Shown here: piece by piece, positions 22,958-29,093 of the stretch | Position numbering within the stretch: the first letter of the stretch is position 1 | Layout: each line of letters opens with the position of its first letter | DNA from: Gammaproteobacteria bacterium | Lineage (GTDB): Bacteria; Pseudomonadota; Gammaproteobacteria; JAJDOJ01 | NCBI GenBank assembly: GCA_027030565.1 | Contig: JALVEU010000186.1 | Span: 1 to 29,093, forward strand | DNA length: 29,093 nucleotides | Direction: 5' to 3' | The notes under the pieces: generated by a model | Database searches by the model: none | Told to the model about the DNA's origin: nothing | What the model saw: the letters and a program-made list of their open reading frames with translations, nothing else | Program-made: the position numbers and the translations under genes

Positions 22958-24155
22958 GCCACTGACCGCGATGCCCGACGACCGCGGGCATTTCGGCCCT
23001 TATGGCGGGCGTTTCGTCGCCGAGACGCTCATGGAGCCCATCCTGGAACTCACCGAGGCCTGGCAGCGCTATCGGGAGGATCCCGAGTTCCTGGCAGAGC
23101 TGGAAGCGGACCTTCGCGATTACGTGGGCCGTCCCACGCCTCTCTATCACGCCGAGCGCTGGAGTCGTGAGTTGGGTGGGGCACAGATCTATCTCAAACG
23201 TGAGGACCTCAACCACACCGGAGCCCACAAGGTGAACAACACGGTGGGCCAGGCGCTGCTGGCGCGGCGCATGGGCAAACGGCGAATCATCGCCGAGACC
23301 GGGGCCGGACAGCACGGGGTGGCCACCGCCACCGTGGCCGCACGCATGGGTCTGGAGTGCGTGGTCTACATGGGTGCCGAGGACATCCAGCGCCAGGCGC
23401 CCAACGTGTATCGGATGCGCCTCCTGGGGGCGGAGGTGGTGCCGGTGACCAGCGGTTCCCGTACCCTCAAGGACGCCCTCAACGAGGCCATGCGCGACTG
23501 GGTGACCAACGTGGACGACACGTTTTACATCATCGGCACCGTGGCGGGACCCCATCCCTATCCGGCGATGGTGCGCGACTTCCAGGCGGTGATCGGACGC
23601 GAGGTGCGTGAGCAGATCCTGGCTCGAGCCGGGCGTCTACCCGATGCGCTGGTGGCCTGTGTGGGCGGCGGTTCCAATGCCATGGGATTGTTCTATCCCT
23701 TTCTCGAGGATCGCGACGTGCACCTCATCGGCGTGGAAGCGGCGGGCCTGGGTCTGGAGACGGGCAAGCACTCGGCTCCGCTGTGCGCCGGCAGTCCCGG
23801 GGTGCTGCACGGCAATCGGACCTATCTCATGGAAGACGCCGATGGACAGATCATCGAGACCCACTCCATATCCGCGGGGCTCGATTACCCGGGCGTGGGT
23901 CCCGAGCACGCCTGGCTCAAGGACGTCGGCCGGGCCGAGTACGTAGCGGTCACGGACGAGGAGGCGCTGGAAGGATTTCACGCCCTCACGCGCACCGAGG
24001 GCATCATCCCGGCGTTGGAGAGCAGTCATGCGTTGGCCCATGCACAGCGTCTCGCTCCGCAAATGGATCGCGACGCCATCCTGGTGGTCAATCTCTCGGG
24101 CCGCGGCGACAAGGACCTGAATACGGTCGCGCGCATCGACGGGATCACGCTGTGA
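22944..24155 (+). CDS. trpB: Tryptophan synthase, beta subunit
   Basis: PLP enzyme that joins indole and serine to make tryptophan, receiving indole through a tunnel from TrpA. The 403-residue protein has FGPYGGRFVAETLMEP (17-32), the PLP lysine Lys96 in NHTGAHKVNN, the catalytic Glu118 in IIAETGAGQHG, the phosphate-binding GGGSNAMG and C-terminal LSGRGDKD. The ATG at 22944 lies within trpF, with GAGAGG at 22926-22931 upstream. Its TGA overlaps the GTG of trpA, coupling the two subunits. It is the TrpB1 type by its close pairing with trpA. Confidence 0.98.
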   Translation: MQSDEPLTAMPDDRGHFGPYGGRFVAETLMEPILELTEAWQRYREDPEFLAELEADLRDYVGRPTPLYHAERWSRELGGAQIYLKREDLNHTGAHKVNNTVGQALLARRMGKRRIIAETGAGQHGVATATVAARMGLECVVYMGAEDIQRQAPNVYRMRLLGAEVVPVTSGSRTLKDALNEAMRDWVTNVDDTFYIIGTVAGPHPYPAMVRDFQAVIGREVREQILARAGRLPDALVACVGGGSNAMGLFYPFLEDRDVHLIGVEAAGLGLETGKHSAPLCAGSPGVLHGNRTYLMEDADGQIIETHSISAGLDYPGVGPEHAWLKDVGRAEYVAVTDEEALEGFHALTRTEGIIPALESSHALAHAQRLAPQMDRDAILVVNLSGRGDKDLNTVARIDGITL

Positions 24156-24973
24156 GCCGCTTGGGCCCCGTTCTGGAGGGTTTGCGTGCCGCCGGTCGCA
24201 AGGCGCTCATCCCCTACGTCACGGCCGGGGATCCGGAGCCAGGGGCCACTGTGCCCATGCTCCATGCACTGGTGGAGGCCGGCGCCGACGTGATCGAGCT
24301 GGGTGTGCCGTTCTCCGACCCCATGGCCGACGGCCCGGTGATCCAGGCGGCCTGCGAACGGGCCCTGGCACACGGTACGCGGCTGCACGACGTGCTGGAC
24401 ATGGTGCGGCAGTTCCGCGAACGGGATACCGAGACCCCGGTGGTGCTCATGGGCTACCTCAATCCCGTGGAGGTCATGGGTTATGAGCGCTTTGCACGGG
24501 CCGCGGCTGCTGCGGGAGTGGACGGTGTGCTCACCGTGGACATGCCGCCCGAAGAGGCGCATGGGCTGGTGAGGGCCCTGCGCGCGGCACAGATCGACCC
24601 GATCTTCCTGGTGGCCCCCACCAGCGATCGGCAACGTATCGAGGCCATCGCTTCGGTGGCCAGCGGATTTCTCTATTACGTCTCGCTCAAGGGCGTGACC
24701 GGCGCAGACGCCTTGGACGTGGATGCCGTGGCACGCAAGCTGCGCGAGGTCAGGGCCGTGACCGATCTGCCGCTGGGTGTGGGATTCGGCGTCAGCGATG
24801 CGGCGCGCGCCGCCGCCGTGGCCCGTGTCGCCGACGCCGTGGTCGTAGGCAGCGCGCTGGTACGGCGCATCGCCGAGCACACCACAGACCCGCAGGCCGG
24901 GCGTGCCGCCGTGGCCACGCTGCTTGCACAGATGCGCCGGGCCATGGACGCGCCGGAGGCTGCCGCATCATGA
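24152..24973 (+). CDS. trpA: Tryptophan synthase, alpha subunit
   Basis: Cleaves indole-3-glycerol phosphate to indole and glyceraldehyde 3-phosphate. The 273-residue TIM barrel places the catalytic residues Glu49 (VIELGVPFSDP) and Asp60 (PMADGPVIQ) at exactly the E. coli positions, which confirms the GTG start at 24152. Other signatures are PYVTAGDP (21-28), LMGYLNP, FLVAPTSDRQR, YYVSLKGVTGA and VGFGVSD. It overlaps trpB and accD by four bases each (GTGA and ATGA). The genes for the earlier tryptophan steps (trpE, G, D, C) are not in this window. Confidence 0.98.
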   Translation: MSRLGPVLEGLRAAGRKALIPYVTAGDPEPGATVPMLHALVEAGADVIELGVPFSDPMADGPVIQAACERALAHGTRLHDVLDMVRQFRERDTETPVVLMGYLNPVEVMGYERFARAAAAAGVDGVLTVDMPPEEAHGLVRALRAAQIDPIFLVAPTSDRQRIEAIASVASGFLYYVSLKGVTGADALDVDAVARKLREVRAVTDLPLGVGFGVSDAARAAAVARVADAVVVGSALVRRIAEHTTDPQAGRAAVATLLAQMRRAMDAPEAAAS

Positions 24974-25839
24974 GCTGGTTCGAGAAACTCGTCCCTACGC
25001 GCATCCGTACCGAGGGCACCCCCAAGCGCAAGGTTCCCGAGGGGTTGTGGGAGAAGTGCGCCGGTTGCGGGGCGATCCTGTACCGCTCGGAGCTGGAGCG
25101 CAACCAGGACGTGTGTCCCAAGTGTGGCCACCACAAGCGCATCGGTGCGCGCCGGCGTCTGGACCTGTTTCTGGATCCGGAACCGAGGGTGGAGATCGGT
25201 GCCGAGCTCGAGCCGCGTGACGTGCTCAAGTTTCGGGACAGCAAGAAGTACAAGGACCGCCTCAGCGCGGCGCAGAAGAAGACGGGCGAGAAGGATGCCC
25301 TGGTGGTCGTGAAAGGGCAGGTGATGGGCCTGCCGCTGGTGGTGGCCGCCTTCGAGTTCGGCTTCATGGGCGGATCCATGGGCGCGGTGGTGGGCGAGCG
25401 CTTCGTGCGAGGGGTGGAGACCTGCCTGCAGGAGGGTCTCCCTCTGGTCTGCTTCGCCGCCAGCGGCGGCGCACGCATGCAGGAGGCCCTGATCTCGTTG
25501 ATGCAGATGGCCAAGACCAGCGCCGCGCTGGGCCGCCTCGCTCGCAAGGGTGTGCCCTATGTCTCCGTACTCACCGATCCCACCATGGGGGGGGTTTCCG
25601 CCAGCCTGGCCATGCTCGGCGACATCCATCTGGCCGAGCCGGGGGCGCTCATCGGTTTCGCCGGGCCGCGTGTCATCGAGCAGACCGTGCGCGAAAAGCT
25701 GCCCGATGGCTTCCAGCGCAGCGAGTTCCTCCTCGAACACGGGGTCATCGACCGCATCGTCGATCGCCGTGAGATGCGCGACACGATCACCGGTCTACTG
25801 ACCATGATGATGCGCCAGCCGGCGATCCGGGCCGGCTGA
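24970..25839 (+). CDS. accD: Acetyl-CoA carboxylase carboxyltransferase, beta subunit
   Basis: With AccA it transfers the carboxyl group from biotin to acetyl-CoA to form malonyl-CoA for fatty acid synthesis. The 289-residue product carries an N-terminal zinc ribbon with Cys30, Cys33, Cys49 and Cys52 (CAGC and CPKC pairs) and a crotonase-fold carboxyltransferase domain with FGFMGGSMGAVVGE, ASGGARMQEALISLMQMAKT, DPTMGGVSASLAMLGDI and GFAGPRVIEQTVREKLP. The ATG overlaps the trpA stop. The trpA-accD-folC order is conserved in gammaproteobacteria such as Pseudomonas. Confidence 0.98.
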   Translation: MSWFEKLVPTRIRTEGTPKRKVPEGLWEKCAGCGAILYRSELERNQDVCPKCGHHKRIGARRRLDLFLDPEPRVEIGAELEPRDVLKFRDSKKYKDRLSAAQKKTGEKDALVVVKGQVMGLPLVVAAFEFGFMGGSMGAVVGERFVRGVETCLQEGLPLVCFAASGGARMQEALISLMQMAKTSAALGRLARKGVPYVSVLTDPTMGGVSASLAMLGDIHLAEPGALIGFAGPRVIEQTVREKLPDGFQRSEFLLEHGVIDRIVDRREMRDTITGLLTMMMRQPAIRAG

Positions 25840-25913
25840 GCGTAGGGCCGACGGCGGGCCGCCCAGCCGGCGGCGCGTCCCAGGTCCCGTGCACGACCCG
25901 CATCCCCGGCACC

Positions 25914-27185
25914 ATGGCCCCCCGCACACTCGATCAATGGCTGGCCTGGCAGGAGCGGCTGCATCCGCGGACCATCGACCTGGGTCTGGAACGCGTCTCG
26001 CGCGTGGCCCGGGCGCTGGGGCTGGTTCCCGCCCCGTTTCCGGTGGTCAGCGTCGCCGGCACCAATGGCAAGGGGTCCACTGTCGCCTATCTCGAGGCGT
26101 TTCTGGGCGCTGCGGGCGTGCGAGTGGGGGCCTACACTTCCCCGCACCTGCTGCGCTACAACGAGCGGGTTCGGGTCCGAGGCCGGGAGGTCTCCGACGA
26201 GGCGTTGGTTTCGGCGTTCGAGGCGGTGGATGGAGCCCGCGCCGGAATTTCCCTCAGCTACTTCGAGTTCGGCACCCTCGCCGCCCTGCACCTCTTCCGC
26301 GAGGAACGGGTCGAGGTGGCGGTCCTCGAGGTGGGTCTGGGGGGGCGGCTGGATGCGGTGAACGTCTGGGATGCGGACGTGGCCCTGATCACCGCCATCG
26401 GACTGGATCACATGGAGTGGCTGGGGCCGGACCGCGAATCCATCGGCCGGGAGAAGGCCGGCATCCTGCGCGCCGGGCGCCCCGCGGTGCTCACCGATCC
26501 GCAGCCGCCCCGTTCGGTCCTCCAGGAGGCGGCCCGGCTCGGTGTCCCTTTGCGGCGCATCGGGCAGGCGTTCCAGGTGATCAAGGGTCCCGCAGGGCGC
26601 TGGACGCTGGCGAGCAAGGAATGTCGCTGGCCGGATCTGCCGGCACCGGGCATTCCGGGTGACCCGCAATACGCCAATGTTGCAGGCGCCATCGAGGCCC
26701 TCCGGGCGCTGGGACTGCCCCCGGAGCGCGAGGCCGTGGCGGCCGCATTGCCCGCCGTGCGGCTCCCGGGGCGGTTCCAGCGCATTCCCGGGCGCCCCGA
26801 GCTCGTTCTCGACGTGGCGCACAACGCCCAGGCCTGTGCGGCCCTGGCCGCCACGCTGCAGGCCTCGCCGGTGGCGGGCCCGACCGTGGCGCTCATGGCG
26901 GTGATGGCCGACAAGGATCCGGCTGCCATGGCCGCGCAGCTGCACGGCGTGGTGGATGCCTGGGTGGTGGCCACGGCTCCCGGTGCCAGGGGCCTGGAAG
27001 CCCGACCGCTGGCGGCCGCCGTGGCCGCAGCAGTCTCTCCGGCGGCGCTGGACTGCGTCCCCGAGCTGGGTGCGGCGCTGGATCGGGCCCGGCAGCGGGC
27101 CGGACCCGAGGGGCGCGTGGTGGTCTTCGGCTCGTTCTACACCGTGGCCGAGATCCTGCGCCGATGCACTGCCGATGTGGCGTAG
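25914..27185 (+). CDS. folC: Bifunctional dihydrofolate synthase / folylpolyglutamate synthase
   Basis: Adds glutamate to dihydropteroate to make dihydrofolate and extends the polyglutamate tail of folates; a Mur-ligase-type ATP enzyme. The 423-residue product has the P-loop VSVAGTNGKGSTVAYL (45-60), TSPHLLRYNERV (75-86), VLEVGLGGRLDAVN, TAIGLDHMEWLG, the KAGILR segment with the carbamylated-type lysine, and DVAHNAQA near 300. It begins at ATG 25914, 74 bases after accD, with only a weak ribosome binding site. Normally dedD follows directly; here a minus-strand gene pair intervenes. Confidence 0.97.
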   Translation: MAPRTLDQWLAWQERLHPRTIDLGLERVSRVARALGLVPAPFPVVSVAGTNGKGSTVAYLEAFLGAAGVRVGAYTSPHLLRYNERVRVRGREVSDEALVSAFEAVDGARAGISLSYFEFGTLAALHLFREERVEVAVLEVGLGGRLDAVNVWDADVALITAIGLDHMEWLGPDRESIGREKAGILRAGRPAVLTDPQPPRSVLQEAARLGVPLRRIGQAFQVIKGPAGRWTLASKECRWPDLPAPGIPGDPQYANVAGAIEALRALGLPPEREAVAAALPAVRLPGRFQRIPGRPELVLDVAHNAQACAALAATLQASPVAGPTVALMAVMADKDPAAMAAQLHGVVDAWVVATAPGARGLEARPLAAAVAAAVSPAALDCVPELGAALDRARQRAGPEGRVVVFGSFYTVAEILRRCTADVA

Positions 27186-27219
27186 TCCGTCGCCGAGGGT
27201 GTTCCGTCGGTCCCGTGGA

Positions 27220-27894
27220 TCACCGCGCGTCCGCCACCGCTGGCTGCAGATGGGTCAGGAACCAGTCCCGGGCGGCGACGGCTGCTGCTTCCAGGGTGCC
27301 CGGCTCCTCGAACAGGTGGCTGGCACCGGGGATGATCTCGATGCGGTGCGGTGCGCGCAGCCGTGCAGCAGCGGCTCGATTCAACTCCAGTACCTCCACG
27401 TCGCGGCCGCCGACGATCAACAGGGTGGGGGCGCGCACCTGCGGCAGTGCCTCGGCGGCGAGATCGGGACGTCCGCCGCGCGAGACCACCGCACGAACCC
27501 GCTCGGGGCGTTCGGCTGCACAGATCAGGGCCGCCGCCGCGCCGGTGCTGGCACCGAACAGGCCCAGGGGTAGCGGGGCGAGTCCCGCTTGTTCGTCCAC
27601 CCAGTCTACGGTGGCCACGAGCCGTCTGGCGAGCAATGGAATGTCGAACCGAAACTCGAACGTATATTCGTCGACCTCGTGCTCCCGGGCCGAGAGCAGG
27701 TCGAACAACAGGGTGGCAAGCCTTGCCTCGTTCAATACCTCGGCCACGAAGCGGTTTCTGGAGCTGAAACGGCTGCTGCCGCTGCCGTGGGCGAAGACCA
27801 CCAGCCCCAACGGTTCGTCCGGAACCGTCAGGAAACCTTCGAGCTGTGCGTCCCTGGCATCGATGAGGACGTCGGTCCGGTGGTATGCGGTCAC
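27220..27894 (-). CDS. Alpha/beta hydrolase (dienelactone-hydrolase-like)
   Basis: The 224-residue protein is a compact alpha/beta hydrolase. The nucleophile is Ser116 in GLFGASTGAA (111-120), the acid Asp165 in IVGGRDVEVL, and the base His193 in IPGASHLFEEPG; LVVFAHGSGSSRFSSRN (31-47) forms the oxyanion region. There is no signal peptide or lid domain, so it should act on a small cytosolic substrate, which cannot be named. The GTG at 27894 overlaps the stop of the phosphoribosyltransferase gene (GTGA), with AAGGGGGAG upstream. The frame is open far upstream, but only this start removes the part that shadows the other gene. Its 3' end faces folC across 34 bases. Confidence 0.85.
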   Translation of the reverse strand: MTAYHRTDVLIDARDAQLEGFLTVPDEPLGLVVFAHGSGSSRFSSRNRFVAEVLNEARLATLLFDLLSAREHEVDEYTFEFRFDIPLLARRLVATVDWVDEQAGLAPLPLGLFGASTGAAAALICAAERPERVRAVVSRGGRPDLAAEALPQVRAPTLLIVGGRDVEVLELNRAAAARLRAPHRIEIIPGASHLFEEPGTLEAAAVAARDWFLTHLQPAVADAR

Positions 27895-28571
27895 GAGTCC
27901 TGCTCCCCCTTGGCCGTAGACTTCCGGTTCCACGCCGCCTGCAGCAGCGCTCGGACCTCCTCGTCCGTGGTCTGGGAGAAATCGGCGTACCACTGGCCCA
28001 CCGCGGCGAAATAGGCGGGGGTGAGCAACACCACCACGTCGTCCACCTCCTGTCGGAGTCGCTCGGCGGTGTCGGGCGGTGCCACCGGCACCGCCACCAC
28101 GATCCGTTGGGGATTGCGCTGACGCACCGCGGCCACGGCCGCGCGCATGGTCGAGCCGGTGGCCAGACCATCGTCCACCAGGATCACACAGCGGCCTTCG
28201 ATACGGGGGAGGGGGCGTGTGCCACGGTAGGCCCGTTCGCGGCGCAGCAGCTCGGCATATTCCTGCTCCGCCACTCGATCGATGGTCTCGCGGTCGATGC
28301 CCAAGGCCTCGACGACCGAGGGATTGAGGACCTCGATGCCCCCCGAGGCGATGGCACCCATGGCCAGCTCCGGCTGGCCTGGCGTGCCCAGCTTGCGTAC
28401 CAGCAGCAGGTCCAGCTCCGCGTCCAGCGCCTGGGCCACCTCGTAGGCCACTGGTACGCCGCCACGCGGCAGCGCGAGCACCAGGGGATCCTGGCAGTCC
28501 GGATAGCTGCGCAACGCTTCGGCGAGCCGTCGGCCCGCATCGCGTCGGTCGAGAAACCCGTTCTCTGCCAC
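27891..28571 (-). CDS. Phosphoribosyltransferase-fold protein
   Basis: The 226-residue protein begins (V)AENGFLDRRDAGRRLAEALR, the typical opening of a phosphoribosyltransferase family of uncertain substrate. LALPRGGVPVAYEVA (32-46) is the pyrophosphate loop and VILVDDGLATGSTM (129-142) the PRPP-binding signature with its acidic pair. I chose the GTG at 28571 because AGGAGGG lies 4-5 bases upstream; a longer form from ATG 28613 would add 14 unlikely residues. These proteins resemble purine salvage enzymes, but the real substrate is unknown. It is translated just before the hydrolase with a four-base overlap, and is divergent from dedD. Confidence 0.88.
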   Translation of the reverse strand: MAENGFLDRRDAGRRLAEALRSYPDCQDPLVLALPRGGVPVAYEVAQALDAELDLLLVRKLGTPGQPELAMGAIASGGIEVLNPSVVEALGIDRETIDRVAEQEYAELLRRERAYRGTRPLPRIEGRCVILVDDGLATGSTMRAAVAAVRQRNPQRIVVAVPVAPPDTAERLRQEVDDVVVLLTPAYFAAVGQWYADFSQTTDEEVRALLQAAWNRKSTAKGEQDS

Positions 28572-28575
28572 TTCG

Positions 28576-28582
28576 CCCTCCT
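28576..28582 (-). promoter_or_regulatory. Ribosome binding site that sets the phosphoribosyltransferase start
   Basis: The minus strand reads AGGAGGG ending four bases before the GTG at 28571. It favours this GTG over the in-frame ATG at 28613, which has no such site. Confidence 0.75.
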
Positions 28583-28636
28583 GTCGTGCGTGTCCTCTCG
28601 GTCGGGCCCGCACGATGCTCTCTGTTTCGATACATG

Positions 28637-28665
28637 AACATGGTCTTTTGCCGCCCGGGTTTCAA
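28637..28665 (-). promoter_or_regulatory. Candidate promoter for the phosphoribosyltransferase-hydrolase pair
   Basis: On the minus strand TTGAAA (28665 down to 28660) matches five of six -35 positions and CATGTT (28642 down to 28637) three of six -10 positions, 17 bases apart. The leader before the GTG would be about 60 bases. Confidence 0.4.
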
Positions 28666-28738
28666 TAGGTAGGCTTACCGACGGCAACGGGTCGCTCGGT
28701 CCAGGAACGGAAACGACGCATCCGGGCCGGTGGGGCGT

Positions 28739-28744
28739 TATCAT
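28739..28744 (+). promoter_or_regulatory. Candidate -10 of a dedD promoter
   Basis: TATCAT matches five of six -10 bases and lies 35 bases before the dedD GTG. No good -35 is seen. A promoter is needed here because the minus-strand pair separates dedD from the folC transcript. Confidence 0.35.
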
Positions 28745-28778
28745 TAGCGCCCCTGAGGGCCTTGTTGGATTTTCCGCA

Positions 28779-29093
28779 GTGAATCATCGTCTCAAGCAAA
28801 GGCTCATCGGCGCTGCCATCCTCGTGGCGCTGGGGGTCATCTTCCTGCCCATGCTGCTGGATGGGACTGGCTGGCGCCAGCGGCACTCCGACGTGCTCGA
28901 GATCCCTCCGGAGCCGGAATTCGTCCTCCCCGAGCGCCCGGGCAGCGTGCGGCGTCCGGTGTCGATTCCCGAGCCACGGCCGCAGGCGGAGGGCTCGGCG
29001 CCAGCTCCGGCCGCCGCCGGTTCGCCCGCCGCGCAGCCACCGACCCCGGAGGCCCCCCCGGCCCCGACGGCGCCATCGCCCTCCACCCCCGTA
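28779..29093 (+). CDS. dedD: DedD-type SPOR-domain cell division protein (N-terminal part)
   Basis: The frame from GTG 28779 stays open to the window end, giving 105 residues. A short basic cytoplasmic start (NHRLKQR) precedes a membrane helix, LIGAAILVALGVIFLPMLLD, which matches the start of E. coli DedD (RLVGTIVLVALGVIVLPGLLDG) almost position by position. An extended Pro/Ala-rich periplasmic linker follows, as in DedD. The C-terminal SPOR domain, which binds denuded glycans at the septum, would lie beyond the window and cannot be checked. The GTG has only a weak GGA upstream. Position after folC supports the call; cvpA and purF would be expected next. Confidence 0.85.
   Translation, partial: MNHRLKQRLIGAAILVALGVIFLPMLLDGTGWRQRHSDVLEIPPEPEFVLPERPGSVRRPVSIPEPRPQAEGSAPAPAAAGSPAAQPPTPEAPPAPTAPSPSTPV

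Noticed and set aside
27220..28665. A single 481-residue protein on the minus strand
   Set aside because: Only the last 224 residues are real (hydrolase). The rest is the phosphoribosyltransferase gene read in the wrong frame, so this is not a fusion.
1..29093. tRNA genes, CRISPR arrays, insertion sequences
   Set aside because: No cloverleaf-like sequence, regularly spaced repeat, transposase or terminal inverted repeats were recognised in the spacers on either strand.

Overview
This 29.1-kb window is a GC-rich (about two thirds G+C by eye), densely coded stretch of bacterial chromosome, almost entirely housekeeping and biosynthetic genes. The gene order is gammaproteobacterial: queG / nnr-tsaE-amidase, and leuC-leuD-leuB-asd-fimV-truA-trpF-trpB-trpA-accD-folC followed by dedD, much as in Pseudomonas and purple sulfur bacteria. 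The high GC and frequent GTG starts suggest a Chromatiales/Ectothiorhodospiraceae-like organism, but the species cannot be fixed from the sequence. No rRNA, tRNA, transposase, phage gene or CRISPR array was seen.

Layout. 1-291: the end of a secreted protein with a CBM6-like carbohydrate-binding domain, then a strong hairpin terminator. 670-870: a 66-residue conserved-looking small protein. 1312-3448 (+): panB-panC-panD, which make pantoate, beta-alanine and pantothenate for coenzyme A. 3461-7445 (-): queG then ppc. 7635-11215 (+): nnr (NAD(P)HX repair), tsaE (tRNA t6A synthesis) and a Tat-exported LysM amidase. 11237-13852: trmH (-), a 95-residue coiled-coil protein (+), sohB (-) and a DUF4124 protein (-). 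14024-21364 (+): leuCDB, asd and a large fimV. 21491-27185 (+): truA, trpF, trpB, trpA, accD, folC. 27220-28571 (-): an alpha/beta hydrolase and a phosphoribosyltransferase translated as a coupled pair. 28779-end (+): the start of dedD.

How the genes fit together. ppc supplies oxaloacetate and so aspartate. Aspartate feeds PanD (beta-alanine) and Asd (lysine, threonine and methionine). The leucine genes share with PanB the precursor 2-oxoisovalerate. TruA, TsaE, TrmH and QueG all modify tRNA. FimV, the amidase and DedD act at the cell envelope and septum. Many junctions overlap by 4 to 14 bases (nnr/tsaE, leuD/leuB, trpF/trpB, trpB/trpA, trpA/accD, phosphoribosyltransferase/hydrolase), which implies translational coupling.

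I found no convincing undescribed multi-gene system. The items most worth a second look are the phosphoribosyltransferase-hydrolase pair set between folC and dedD, a symmetric -10 element that may drive trmH and the coiled-coil gene divergently, an apparently leaderless DUF4124 gene, and two small uncharacterised proteins. Promoters are pattern matches by eye and unproven.
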